Below, piece by piece: positions 49,201-57,707 of a stretch of DNA of 64,000 bases. The stretch comes from Altererythrobacter sp. CAU 1644 (GTDB lineage: Bacteria > Pseudomonadota > Alphaproteobacteria > Sphingomonadales > Sphingomonadaceae). The stretch spans positions 2,360,352-2,424,351 of the forward strand of contig NZ_CP121106.1 of the NCBI RefSeq assembly GCF_029623755.1, written 5' to 3'. The notes beneath the pieces were generated by a model. That model made no database searches and had not been told where the DNA came from. It saw only the letters and a program-made list of their open reading frames with translations. How positions within the stretch are numbered: position 1 is the first letter of the stretch; each line of letters opens with the position of its first letter. The translations under genes were made by a program, and so were the position numbers.

Positions 49201-50192
49201 TGACCGTACAACTGCCGGTTCCCTATGAGTACGAGCACAAGCCAATATTCTCCCCGCAATCGCAGTCAAAATTCCTCGAACACCTTGCGACAAGCGGCAA
49301 TGTAAGGCTCGCGTGCAAGGCGGCGGGGGTCAGCCCGCAGACCGCCTATCGCGCGCGGCGCAAGTCCGCTCACCTTGCCGCCATATGGGATGCGGCGCTG
49401 CTCTCGGCCCGCCACCATGCCGAGGAGGTGCTGGCCGACCGTGCGCTCAACGGGGTCGAGGAAGCGGTCTACTATCACGGCGAGGAGGTCGGCGCGCGGC
49501 GTCGCTATTCCGACCGCCTGCTGCTCGCGCACCTGGCGCGGCTCGACAGACTGGCCGAGCGGGCGGAAGTGGCCGAGGCGCTCGCGCGGCTCGACGATGC
49601 GATCGAAGGGCTGGGGCGGGGCGAGGAGCTTCCCCACACCGCTCACCCTGAGCCCTTCGACAATGCTCAGGACAGGCCTGTCGAAGGGCGAGCGGAGGAC
49701 CAGGCTACCCTCCTTCGACAAGCTCAGGATGATCGGTTTTCTTTGCATCAGGACCGTGTTCCAAGTGTTCCATCCAGTAGGGATTCCCACCCCGAAACCC
49801 CCGCGAAACCCGTAAAGCCCTGCCGCGATTGCGGCGGGATGTGCGACACGCCGCGCGCCGTGCTGGGGCCGGGCGATTGCCAGTTTCTCGACAACCGGCG
49901 CGACCGGATGGAGGCGGCGCGGCCCTTCGACGCTCCCACGCCGCGCGACCTCGCCGAAAGCCATGCGCAGGTCTGCGCCATCGAGGCGTTCCAGCTCGAG
50001 GCTTTCGAGGCCGAGGGGCACGAATGGTGGCTGGTGACGAGCGAGGAGGAACTGTGCGCCTCGGCCCTGCACGGGATGAGCGAGGAGGAGCTTGCGCGGC
50101 TCGGAGGCGACCTGCTCCCCACTGCGGCGGAGGGAGGGCTGGCGGAGGCTGGGGCGGGGCCGGTGCAAAGCGCCTTCCGCGACTCGCGCTAG
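49200..50192 (+). CDS. HTH protein (phage terminase small subunit-like N-terminus) interrupted by in-frame repeats
   Basis: The 330-aa product starts MTVQLPVPYEYEHKPIF at ATG 49200, 7 nt after GGGAGGG. Residues about 20-60 form a helix-turn-helix (KFLEHLATSGNVRLACKAAGV then SPQTAYRARRKSA) as in sphingomonad paralogs and small terminase-like proteins. A cysteine cluster CRDCGGMCDTP sits at about residue 215, and the C-terminus is acidic. Between them, residues about 150-185 derive from a dispersed repeat (see 49647-49730). Function is unknown; DNA binding is likely. Confidence 0.65.
   Translation: MTVQLPVPYEYEHKPIFSPQSQSKFLEHLATSGNVRLACKAAGVSPQTAYRARRKSAHLAAIWDAALLSARHHAEEVLADRALNGVEEAVYYHGEEVGARRRYSDRLLLAHLARLDRLAERAEVAEALARLDDAIEGLGRGEELPHTAHPEPFDNAQDRPVEGRAEDQATLLRQAQDDRFSLHQDRVPSVPSSRDSHPETPAKPVKPCRDCGGMCDTPRAVLGPGDCQFLDNRRDRMEAARPFDAPTPRDLAESHAQVCAIEAFQLEAFEAEGHEWWLVTSEEELCASALHGMSEEELARLGGDLLPTAAEGGLAEAGAGPVQSAFRDSR
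49647..49730 (+). repeat. Dispersed hairpin repeat inserted in a coding sequence
   Basis: CCCTTCGACA (49653-49662) and TGTCGAAGGG (49679-49688) form a 10-bp inverted repeat around AATGCTCAGGACAGGC-type sequence, and a second half-copy, TCCTTCGACAAGCTCAGGAT, lies at 49711-49730. This is the well-known sphingomonad/alphaproteobacterial TTCGACAAGCTCAGGA-type intergenic repeat, here inside an open frame and read as PFDNAQDRPVEG. Confidence 0.75.
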
Positions 50193-50243
50193 AGGCGTAC
50201 AATCCGGCTCGCGGGGTGGCGCGCCTCGCGGAAAGGATATGTC

Positions 50244-50693
50244 ATGAAACGAGCGACTTGGTTGATTGCAGGGGCGGCCGCGCTGGCCGGGGCCGGCATG
50301 GCGGCAGGCGCGGCGCAGGCGCAGAACAACCTCGCCTATATCGGCACCGCCCTGTTCGGCGAGGAAGAGGTGGGGCACAAGGGCGCGGGCGAGGATGCCA
50401 CGGGCGATTTCTCCGCCGAGCTCGACCTCAAGGCGGGGCGCATGTGCTACATGCTCGAGATCCAGGGGCTGGAGGGCTTTACCGCCGCGCACCTGCACGA
50501 AGGGCGCAAGGGCGCCAACGGCCCGCCGGTCGTGACGCTGCAGCTGCTGGGGGATGACGGCGAGGACGTGTGCGTCGATGTCGATCCCGAACTGCTCAAG
50601 AAGATCGCGCGGCGCGAGGACGCCTATTACGTCAACGTCCACACCGAGGCGTTTCCGGAAGGGGCGATCCGCGGGCAGCTGGGCGACGAATAG
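50244..50693 (+). CDS. CHRD domain protein, secreted
   Basis: A signal peptide (GAAALAGAGMAAGAAQA) precedes a CHRD domain (residues 30-147), with the typical strands CYMLEIQGLEGFTAAHLHEG, GANGPPVVTLQ and the terminal YYVNVHTEAFPEGAIRGQL. CHRD domains occur in chordin and in many bacterial secreted proteins of unknown function. The 149-aa product is a single-domain protein, expressed alone. Confidence 0.9.
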   Translation: MKRATWLIAGAAALAGAGMAAGAAQAQNNLAYIGTALFGEEEVGHKGAGEDATGDFSAELDLKAGRMCYMLEIQGLEGFTAAHLHEGRKGANGPPVVTLQLLGDDGEDVCVDVDPELLKKIARREDAYYVNVHTEAFPEGAIRGQLGDE

Positions 50694-50760
50694 GCGCGCG
50701 CGCCGCTGGGCGGTGCGTGCGTCGATAGCGCCGGGGCGGTGAGGGCAGGGCGCCGGGCGC

Positions 50761-51369
50761 CTAGCTCTGGCTCAGCGATTCCATCAGCTGGGCGAGCCCG
50801 TCCTGCTCCTCCTGCGTGAGCTCGGTCGGCTCGCAGCGCGGGTCGGTCTTCTGCAGGGCGCGGATCATCGCGTCGGTGATCGGGATCGGGTCGCAGCCGT
50901 GGTCGAGCTGGCAGATCATGTCCCATTGCGGCTCGGCCTTGGCGTGGCATTCGAGGCAGTTGTTGCCGAAGCGGTTGACCACGTCCTTGTGCCCGCGGGT
51001 GAGGATCTTGGTGCCCCCGGCGGAGATGTCGAGGTCGAAGAACTCCCAGTCGTTGGTTTCTTCGCTGAAGCCGGGGGCGCGCTTGACCATCACCTCGGTC
51101 GGCACCAGCTGCACGACCGAGCCGGTAGGGTAGGTGCCGCCGGTTTCCGAGCGCGCCACGGCGAGCGTCGCGTCGAGGTCGCCGTCGAGATTGCCGACGA
51201 AGAAGCGGTCGACCGGCTCGAGATCGCGGATGCAGCCGAAGCTGTTGGCGGAGATAAGGTCGGAATTGCGCGGTGCGCCGGAGTCGTCCTGCTCCTCGGC
51301 CGGGTTCGACCCGCAAGCCGCGAGGCCCAGCGCCAGCGCGGCGCCGGTCAAAGTCTTCAGGATTTTCAT
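50761..51369 (-). CDS. Lipoprotein with a single CxxCH heme motif
   Basis: The 202-aa protein has a lipoprotein signal (TGAALALGLAACGSN) and a CLECH motif (CxxCH, near residue 138) that could bind heme c. Upstream parts (NSFGCIRDLEPVDRFFVGNLDGD, PTGSVVQLVPTEVM and WEFFDLDISAGGTKI) resemble cytochrome P460-type or heme-binding lipoproteins, but I cannot assign it firmly. A second Cys pair (CQLDHGC) may form a disulfide. Candidates are a one-heme electron carrier or a cytochrome-P460-like protein. Confidence 0.6.
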   Translation of the reverse strand: MKILKTLTGAALALGLAACGSNPAEEQDDSGAPRNSDLISANSFGCIRDLEPVDRFFVGNLDGDLDATLAVARSETGGTYPTGSVVQLVPTEVMVKRAPGFSEETNDWEFFDLDISAGGTKILTRGHKDVVNRFGNNCLECHAKAEPQWDMICQLDHGCDPIPITDAMIRALQKTDPRCEPTELTQEEQDGLAQLMESLSQS

Positions 51370-51391
51370 TCGTTGCCCCCTCTTCCCACCG

Positions 51392-51904
51392 TCAAGGACT
51401 GATCAGTTCCAGCTCCACCGTACCATGTCCGCGCGCGACGAGTCCGATTTCTTCCGCTGCGGCGCGGCTGAGGTCGATTGTGCGCTTGTACGAGAACGGC
51501 CCTCGGTCGTTGATCCGGACCACGACTGAGCGTCCGTTGCGGGGGTTGGTGACCTTGACCAGGCTGCCGAAGGGCAGGGTACGGTGCGCGGCGGTGAGGC
51601 CGTGCATGTCGAAGGTTTCGCCACTGGCGGTGCGGCGGCCGTGAAACTTGCGCCCGTAATAGGACGCGATGCCGGAGCCGATACCGGTGGAATTGGCTGT
51701 TTCGATCGGCGGCTCGATCGCGTCGATATCGACGGCATGCGCGAGCGGCTCTGCCGGGATAGGCAGCGTCTCGAATTTTGCGAAGCTGTGATCGAATGAA
51801 TCGCCACTGGGGACCGGCTGCACCAGGTCTTCGGAGTGACCGGCAGTGCCGGAGAGCAGCAATGCGGCAGCCAGTGCGAAGCTGCGAAACGCGCGTTGGG
51901 CCAT
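51392..51904 (-). CDS. rlpA: RlpA-like septal/wall lytic transglycosylase
   Basis: The 170-aa protein has a signal peptide (SFALAAALLLSGTAGHS) and the RlpA double-psi beta-barrel: GIASYYGRKFHGRRTASGE, FDMHGLTAAHRTLPFGSLV, NPRNGRSVVVRINDRGPF and TIDLSRAAAEEIGL. These are the signatures of an enzyme that cuts denuded glycan strands at the septum. There is no SPOR domain, so it is the short form. The ATG at 51904 follows AGGAGG-like CGGGAGG by 9 nt. Upstream in-frame codons to 52168 look like a shadow extension. Confidence 0.88.
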   Translation of the reverse strand: MAQRAFRSFALAAALLLSGTAGHSEDLVQPVPSGDSFDHSFAKFETLPIPAEPLAHAVDIDAIEPPIETANSTGIGSGIASYYGRKFHGRRTASGETFDMHGLTAAHRTLPFGSLVKVTNPRNGRSVVVRINDRGPFSYKRTIDLSRAAAEEIGLVARGHGTVELELISP

Positions 51905-52124
51905 TGAATTGGACCTCCCGTTCGGTTCGCCGGCTATAGCCGAGCGACCGGCGCGAGTCCTTAACGCGCGGTGCGGTCGCCTCAATCCGGCCACGTTCCG
52001 TCGCGGAATCCCGGATTGAAACGCTTTCCTACCGCCGCACCGATATGCTTGGAGGACCGACGAGCCAATGTTGGGAGGGATTGGCGGTGTTCTTTGAAAT
52101 TCTCGGTTGACGTGGGCGAGGGCG

Positions 52125-52161
52125 CTAAAAGCAAATGGGGCCGACCCGAAGGTCGACCCCA
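52125..52161 (-). terminator. Intrinsic terminator reading toward lower coordinates
   Basis: On the minus strand TGGGGTCGACC and GGTCGGCCCCA form an 11-bp stem (one mismatch) with a TTCG loop, followed by TTTGCTTTT. It ends the transcript of the small ORF at 52165 just 4 nt after its stop. This shows that the stretch above it is transcribed on the minus strand. Confidence 0.75.
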
Positions 52162-52164
52162 CTC

Positions 52165-52275
52165 TCACCGACGCGTGGGCTTCTCTTCTGGCGAACCTTC
52201 CGAGGAGCGCTTGGCATCCGATGTCTCACCTCCGAACGGGTCGGAGGATTTCGTCACCGGCGCTCGCGCCGGCAT
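52165..52275 (-). CDS. Small 36-aa protein with a strong ribosome-binding site
   Basis: The 36-codon frame from ATG 52275 encodes MPARAPVTKSSDPFGGETSD and continues AKRSSEGSPEEKPTRR. GGAGGA lies 5 nt before the ATG, codon third positions are GC-rich like core genes, and the frame stops 4 nt before an intrinsic terminator. The peptide is charged and probably disordered. I recognise no family. The combination of start site, codon use and terminator makes it likely to be translated although it is short. Confidence 0.55.
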   Translation of the reverse strand: MPARAPVTKSSDPFGGETSDAKRSSEGSPEEKPTRR

Positions 52276-52792
52276 CCGGTTCCTCCATCCAGCGGTTTCA
52301 ACGCTTCCTGGCCGAAGCCATTCCATGTTGCACCTGCCTTCCGGCGGTACCGAGACCGATCACCCTTAGTGGCCCTTGATCTCAAGCGGACAGATTTCCA
52401 GCCGAAGCCTTTGACCTCTCCTTCGATCGCAGACCGGATGTCCGGCCTTACCAGTGAAATTGCTATCGCGTTCCTCTCAAACAACCGTACTTGCTTCCGG
52501 TTTGACCCTTCTGCATGTCCGGTCTCAAAGACCGCGTGGACAGTTTCCACTGCGTCGGAAGTTCCTAAGAACCTCTTAGAAATCAACTCGTTAGAGCCAG
52601 ATTTCCGAGAAGGTTTTGTTCCCTTCCGATGAGTTAAGACTGCTCTCGCGGAGTGAGTCGCGCAAGTCTGGCAACCCCGAGTTTTCCACTTTTCCCCGAG
52701 ACTCCTGTGGACGGGAGTGGATAACTCAACGATTCATCGCAAAGATTTTCGAAGCACCTAACGAACGCATTTCGCGAGCGCTTTCAAGCGCA
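52276..52792 (-). other. 517-bp non-coding stretch with hairpins and DnaA-box-like sites
   Basis: Composition is lower in GC than the neighbours and no frame has convincing codon use; the best (52254-52586, minus) reads with mixed third positions. It contains the perfect hairpin TGTCC-GGTCT-caa-AGACC...GGACA (52516-52542), CCGGA-TG-TCCGG near 52435, and three DnaA-box-like nonamers near 52682-52724 (TTTTCCACT, the reverse complement form TGTGGACGG, and AGTGGATAA with 8 of 9 matches). It may be the long leader of the 52165 gene, a structured RNA or a replication-related site. Confidence 0.4.
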
Positions 52793-54013
52793 TCATTTGC
52801 GGTGATTTCGCCGCGCCAGCAGGCGGAGGCGAAGGGCATTGAGCTTGATGAAGCCCTCGGCGTCTTTCTGATCGTAAGCACCGGCGTCATCCTCGAAAGT
52901 GACATGCGCTTCCGAATAGAGCGAGTTCGGGCTCTTGCGGCCGACCACGCTGGCGAGCCCCTTGTAGAGCTTGAGCCGCACGGTGCCTGAAACATTCTGC
53001 TGGCTGTGGTCGATCGCCGCCTGGAGCATCTCGCGTTCGGGCGCGAACCAGAAGCCATTGTAGACCAGCTCGGCATAGCGCGGCATCAACTCGTCCTTGA
53101 GATGCGCCGCGCCGCGATCGAGCGTGATCTGCTCGATCCCGCGGTGGGCACGGGCGTAAATCTCGCCGCCCGGTGTCTCGTACATGCCGCGGCTCTTCAT
53201 GCCGACGAAGCGATTCTCGACCAGATCCAGTCGGCCGATGCCATGCTTGCGGCCGAGATCGTTGAGCGCTGCAAGGAGCGTCGCCGGGCTCATCGCCGCG
53301 CCATTCAGAGCCACCCCGTCTCCCTGTTCGAAGTCGATGGTGATGTATTCGGGCGTGTCGGGTGCATCTTCGGGATTGATCGTGCGCGAATAGACATAGT
53401 CGGGCGTCTCTTCCCATGGGTCCTCGAGCACCTTGCCTTCGGATGAGGTGTGCAGGAGGTTGGCGTCGGTCGAGAAGGGGCTCTCGCCGCGCTTGTCCTT
53501 GGGCACCATGATCTGGTGCGCTTCGGCCCAGGCGATCAGCGCGGTACGACTGGTGAGGTCCCACTCGCGCCAGGGTGCGATGACCTTGATGTCCAGATCG
53601 AGCGCATAAGCAGACAGTTCGAATCGCACTTGGTCGTTGCCCTTGCCGGTCGCGCCATGAGCGATGGCATCGGCGCCGGTTTCATGCGCGATCTCGACGA
53701 GTCGCTTTGAGATCAGGGGGCGGGCGATGCTGGTGCCGAGCAGATAATCGCCTTCGTAGCGGGCGTTGGCGCGCATCATCGGGAAGACGAAATCGCGTAC
53801 GAATTCCTCGCGCAGGTCTTCGATGAAGATGTGCTTGTCCGGAATGCCCATGGCGCGGGCTTTCTCGCGCGCGGGTTCGATCTCCTCGCCCTGTCCGAGG
53901 TCGGCAGTGAAGGTGACAACTTCGCAGCCGCGTTCGACTTCAAGCCACTTGGCAATGACGGAAGTGTCGAGGCCACCGGAATAGGCGAGGACGACGCGCT
54001 TGATATCGGACAT
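52793..54013 (-). CDS. argG: Argininosuccinate synthase
   Basis: This arginine-biosynthetic enzyme ligates citrulline and aspartate at the expense of ATP. The 406-aa product starts [20 protein letters not shown], where the SGGLDTS P-loop binds ATP, and shows [25 protein letters not shown] and the C-terminal tetramerisation helix ([16 protein letters not shown]). Length is standard. The ATG at 54013 is preferred over an in-frame upstream ATG at 54070. It is transcribed alone. Confidence 0.97.
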   Translation of the reverse strand: MSDIKRVVLAYSGGLDTSVIAKWLEVERGCEVVTFTADLGQGEEIEPAREKARAMGIPDKHIFIEDLREEFVRDFVFPMMRANARYEGDYLLGTSIARPLISKRLVEIAHETGADAIAHGATGKGNDQVRFELSAYALDLDIKVIAPWREWDLTSRTALIAWAEAHQIMVPKDKRGESPFSTDANLLHTSSEGKVLEDPWEETPDYVYSRTINPEDAPDTPEYITIDFEQGDGVALNGAAMSPATLLAALNDLGRKHGIGRLDLVENRFVGMKSRGMYETPGGEIYARAHRGIEQITLDRGAAHLKDELMPRYAELVYNGFWFAPEREMLQAAIDHSQQNVSGTVRLKLYKGLASVVGRKSPNSLYSEAHVTFEDDAGAYDQKDAEGFIKLNALRLRLLARRNHRK

Positions 54014-54104
54014 CTTGTTAATCCCACTGAGAACGCGGGCGCGGCTAGCAGGCGCGAGGGCGCGGGGCAATCAAGAAGGGCTAGGGCGAGCCAAACCCGC
54101 TCGA

Positions 54105-55004
54105 TCAGCCGGGCGCGATTCCGGCGGCCTTCGCGGTGTCGATAATCGCTTCGACAAAGCCCTGCGGATCGTCCTCCTGGATGAAATGTCCGCCGCGCAG
54201 GGTGCGGTGCAACCGGTGGTTGCTGCCTGGAACACGACCGATGAAATTTGCCTCACCGCCGCGCGTGATCGGGTCGCCATCGGAAAACGCGCAGGTAAAG
54301 GGCTTGTCGAAACGCTCCAGGACCTCCCACGCAGCAAGCTGGTCGGGCACCGCGACATTTTCGCCCAGTGGCACCAGTTGCGGGAAGATGCGCGCGCCCG
54401 CCTTGCTGGCGCGAGTGGGGAAGGGGGCATCATAGGCCGCGACTTCGGCATCGCTGAGCTCGGTCTTGGTGGCACGCTGGAGTATTCCGCCGATCGGGAA
54501 GATGGGGCTGTAACGCGCAAACCGGCGCCAGGCGGCAAAGGCCTTGGGCGCCTCCTGACCGGCAGGCAGGCCGCCGTTGGACAGCACCACCCCGGCAAAG
54601 CGATCGGGCATGGCGGCGACGAGCCTCAAGCCGATGAGCGAACCCCAGTCCTGGCAGGCAAGGATTACGTTGTTGAGGCCAACCGCTTCGAACCATTCGC
54701 GCATCCAGGCGAAGTGGCCGGCATAGCTGTAATCGCTCTTCGAGGTCAGCTTGTCGGACTTTCCGAATCCGATCAGGTCCGGGGCGACGGCGCGATAGCC
54801 CGCCGCGACCACCAGCGGGATCATCTTCCGATAGAGAAAACACCAACTCGGCTCGCCATGCATCATCAGCACGGTGGGCGCGTCGGTCGGTCCTTCATCG
54901 AGGTAATGGACCCGCAAGCCACCGGAGAGTTCGCAGTAATGCGGCGCGAAAGGGAAATCGGGCAGGTTCGCAAAGCGCTCGTCCGGGGTGCGGTAGACTG
55001 CCAT
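54105..55004 (-). CDS. Haloalkane dehalogenase (alpha/beta-hydrolase, HLD-I-like)
   Basis: The 299-aa enzyme hydrolyses carbon-halogen bonds. The oxyanion motif MMHGEPSW (residues 48-54) contains the halide-binding Trp region, the nucleophile is Asp119 in ACQDWGSLIG, the acid Asp lies in FSDGDPITRG, and the catalytic His in GGHFIQED. This order matches subfamily HLD-I (DhlA/DhmA type). Epoxide hydrolase activity is a less likely alternative because of the aspartate-tryptophan pair. It lies next to the fatty-acid cyclopropanation genes, 3 nt after the end of cfa. Confidence 0.88.
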   Translation of the reverse strand: MAVYRTPDERFANLPDFPFAPHYCELSGGLRVHYLDEGPTDAPTVLMMHGEPSWCFLYRKMIPLVVAAGYRAVAPDLIGFGKSDKLTSKSDYSYAGHFAWMREWFEAVGLNNVILACQDWGSLIGLRLVAAMPDRFAGVVLSNGGLPAGQEAPKAFAAWRRFARYSPIFPIGGILQRATKTELSDAEVAAYDAPFPTRASKAGARIFPQLVPLGENVAVPDQLAAWEVLERFDKPFTCAFSDGDPITRGGEANFIGRVPGSNHRLHRTLRGGHFIQEDDPQGFVEAIIDTAKAAGIAPG

Positions 55005-55006
55005 CG

Positions 55007-56317
55007 TCAGTTACCTGCTGCCGGAGAGAACTCACTCTCTTGCTCAAAAAAGGCCGACGCAGGGGCCTGTGCGGGCTGCTGCAGTCGTGCCTCTTCCTCC
55101 GCCATGTAACCGCGTGTGATCGGCAACGTTCGGCGGTTCATCGCGTACTGGATCTGGTAGACGCACATGCTGCCTGTCTCCATCACCGTGGCGCCGCCGG
55201 CGAGATAGAACATCCACATGCGGTAGAAGCGCTCGTCCATCATCTCGATGATGGCATCCTTGTGCTTGATGCAGTTGTCGTACCAGGCGCGGATCGTCGG
55301 CGGATAATGCAGTCTCAGGGTCTCGATATCGGTGTGCATCAGTCGCGATTTCTCGCTCGCCGCGAGCGTCTCCGACAGCGCTGGAATGTACCCGCCGGGG
55401 AAGATGTATTTGAGCGTAAAGGCGTCGGTATGCCCCGGCTGGCCATAGCGCCCCATGGTGTGAAGCAGCATCACACCGTCGTCGGTCATCAGCTTGCGCG
55501 TGCAGTCGAAGAAGGTCTCGAACTGTGGCCGTCCTACATGCTCGAACATGCCGATCGAGGCGATGCGATCGTATTTGTGCCCTTCGGCGGCCAGATCGCG
55601 ATAGTCCTTGAGCTCGAAGGTGACGCGGTCGGCAACACCCGCTTCCTCGGCCCGCTCCACCGCCAGCGCAAGCTGCTCGTCGGCGAGGGTGATGGCGTGG
55701 ACGGTGACGTCGTAATGCCTGGCAAGATAGATTGCGAGACCGCCCCAGCCGCAGCCGATGTCGAGTACCTTGTGGCCCGGCTCGAGCGCCAGTTTGGAGG
55801 CGATATGCGCCAGCTTCGCGGTCTGCGCATCCTGCAGATTGTCGACCCCTTCGGGCCAGTAGGCGCAGCTGTACTGCATGTGATCGGGATCGAGCATCAG
55901 CTTGTAGAGATCGTTGCCGATATCGTAATGATGCGAGGCGTTCTTGCGCGAGCTCGCTGCCTTGTTGAACGAGGTGAGGATGAAGCGAGCCGATTCCGTC
56001 AAGCGATTGAGGAAGGAGGGCGGCATGATGTCCGACCCTTCTTCCCAACTGGCGTTCATGCGCAGGAGCTTGGCCAGCTCCATGATGTCGCCTTCCTCGA
56101 TGACGATGCGCCCATCCATATAGGCTTCGCCCGCACCCAGCCGGGCATCGCGCAGGATATCCGCGGCGACCTTGTTGTCGGTGAGCCGGAGCGTGATCTC
56201 GGGATAACCCTGGGCAGGCTGGCCGACGTCGTAACTCTCTCCCGATGCCGTGATCAGCTTGATGCGACCTCGTTTGATCGCGGGCTGGAGAAACTTCTCG
56301 ACCAGTGCCTTGCTCAT
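55007..56317 (-). CDS. cfa: Cyclopropane-fatty-acyl-phospholipid synthase
   Basis: The enzyme adds a methylene group from S-adenosylmethionine to phospholipid unsaturated acyl chains. The 436-aa protein has the SAM motif LDIGCGWGGLAIYL, the conserved catalytic Cys151 (HMQYSCAYWPEG, matching Cys139 of the E. coli enzyme) and IASIGMFEHVGRP with the acidic residue. The ATG at 56317 follows AAGGAGG and overlaps the stop of the paralog (ATGA). The pair is therefore co-translated. Confidence 0.93.
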   Translation of the reverse strand: MSKALVEKFLQPAIKRGRIKLITASGESYDVGQPAQGYPEITLRLTDNKVAADILRDARLGAGEAYMDGRIVIEEGDIMELAKLLRMNASWEEGSDIMPPSFLNRLTESARFILTSFNKAASSRKNASHHYDIGNDLYKLMLDPDHMQYSCAYWPEGVDNLQDAQTAKLAHIASKLALEPGHKVLDIGCGWGGLAIYLARHYDVTVHAITLADEQLALAVERAEEAGVADRVTFELKDYRDLAAEGHKYDRIASIGMFEHVGRPQFETFFDCTRKLMTDDGVMLLHTMGRYGQPGHTDAFTLKYIFPGGYIPALSETLAASEKSRLMHTDIETLRLHYPPTIRAWYDNCIKHKDAIIEMMDERFYRMWMFYLAGGATVMETGSMCVYQIQYAMNRRTLPITRGYMAEEEARLQQPAQAPASAFFEQESEFSPAAGN

Positions 56318-57627
56318 TCGGCCGCCTCCTTTAGCGCAGGGTCGAAGCGCCACTGTGGCACCTCGGCCAATTCGCGCAACCGCGCGCTTTCCTCGTGAAT
56401 ATATTCGCGCGTCATCGGGATGGCGCTGCGGTCCTTCACGTACTGCAGCTGCCAGTTGATCATCGTGCCGTTGCGGAAGCTCTGTTCGGCCCCGGCGAGA
56501 TAGAACAGCCACATGCGATAGAACTGCTCGTCATACATCGCCTCGATTTCCTCGCGGTGCATGACGGTGCGATTGTACCATTCCTCTAGCGTGTGCGAGT
56601 AGTGGAACCGCATCGCCTCGACGTCGGTGACCTGCCAGCCGTATTGCTCGCTCTGGGTGACGAGCTCCGAAAGCGCGGGGATGTATCCGCCCGGGAAGAT
56701 GTACTTGCGGGTCCAGGCATCGGTGAAGCCCGGCTTGCCCGACCGGCCGCAGCAATGGCTGATCATCACCCCGTCCTTGGCGAGGATGCGGTTGGTGTGC
56801 TCGAAGAATTGCGGGTAGTGGATCGTGCCGACATGCTCGAGCAGGCCGACCGAGGAAATGCGGTCGAACGTCCCCTCTACGTCGCGATAATCCATCAGCT
56901 CGAACTTGACCTTGTCGGCGACACCGGCGGCCTCGGCGCGTTCATTGCTGAACGCTATCTGGTCGGGCGCAAGCGCAACGCCCAGCACCTCCACATCGTA
57001 CATCTTGTTGAGGTAGAGCGCGAAGCCGCCCCAGCCGCACCCGATGTCGAGCACCCGCATGCCGGGCTTGAGGTACATCTTGGCGGCGAGATGCGCCTTC
57101 TTGTCCATCTGCGCCTTTTCGAGCGAGGTGTTGAACGGATCCTCGCGATAATAGGCCATGGTGTACTGGCGATCCTCGTCGAGGAAACGCTCATAGAGCT
57201 GCCGCGTCAGATTGTAGGTGTGCTCGGCGTTCTTGCGTGCCGAAGCCCGCATGTTGATCCCGTCGAGCGCAGCGATGGTTTTCTGCGCGACCTTGCGCAG
57301 CGGCCCCTTGGGCTTGAGCGAGGCCTCGCCCAGCCGCTTGGCATTCATCGTCACCAGCAGGGTCATGTCGCGGATGTCGTGCGGTTCCTCGACCACCAGC
57401 CAGCCCCACATATAGGCCTCGCCCGCGCCGAGCTGCGGGTAGCGCGCGATATGCGCAGCGGCTTTCTTGTGGGTCAGGCGGATGTGGATGGGGCCGGGCC
57501 GACCACCGACTTCGGGCGGATAGTTCCCTGCGTCCATGCCATACGTATAAGTCTTGCCGTCATGATCGGTGACGATCAGCTGTCCATGCTTGATCGCCTT
57601 GGTCAGAAACTTGTCGAGCAACCACAT
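56314..57627 (-). CDS. CFA-synthase-like methyltransferase lacking the conserved Cys
   Basis: The 437-aa paralog shares the SAM motif (LDIGCGWGGFALYL) and the acidic motif (ISSVGLLEHVGTIHYP) with the downstream synthase, and the catalytic-domain ending. At the site of the conserved cysteine it has RQYTMAYYRED, so Met157 replaces Cys. It also keeps the His (ISHCCGRSGK). It is upstream and overlaps the true synthase by 4 nt. A different lipid methylation is possible, such as methyl-branched or furan fatty-acid synthesis, but this is inference. Starts are ATG 57627 or TTG 57645. Confidence 0.75.
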   Translation of the reverse strand: MWLLDKFLTKAIKHGQLIVTDHDGKTYTYGMDAGNYPPEVGGRPGPIHIRLTHKKAAAHIARYPQLGAGEAYMWGWLVVEEPHDIRDMTLLVTMNAKRLGEASLKPKGPLRKVAQKTIAALDGINMRASARKNAEHTYNLTRQLYERFLDEDRQYTMAYYREDPFNTSLEKAQMDKKAHLAAKMYLKPGMRVLDIGCGWGGFALYLNKMYDVEVLGVALAPDQIAFSNERAEAAGVADKVKFELMDYRDVEGTFDRISSVGLLEHVGTIHYPQFFEHTNRILAKDGVMISHCCGRSGKPGFTDAWTRKYIFPGGYIPALSELVTQSEQYGWQVTDVEAMRFHYSHTLEEWYNRTVMHREEIEAMYDEQFYRMWLFYLAGAEQSFRNGTMINWQLQYVKDRSAIPMTREYIHEESARLRELAEVPQWRFDPALKEAAE

Positions 57628-57707
57628 TGTTGTTTTGTCCCCCAAAACTCTCCTACAACAAACTGCGACGGGCGTGCTGGGCTGTCAATGCGAGAGAGGA
57701 GAGAACA

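Noticed and set aside
52254..52586. 110-codon minus-strand frame whose end (YRRKAGATWNGFG) recalls the H-NS C-terminal motif
   Set aside because: Codon third positions are not GC-biased, the start is a TTG with no good site, and the similarity is limited to a few residues.
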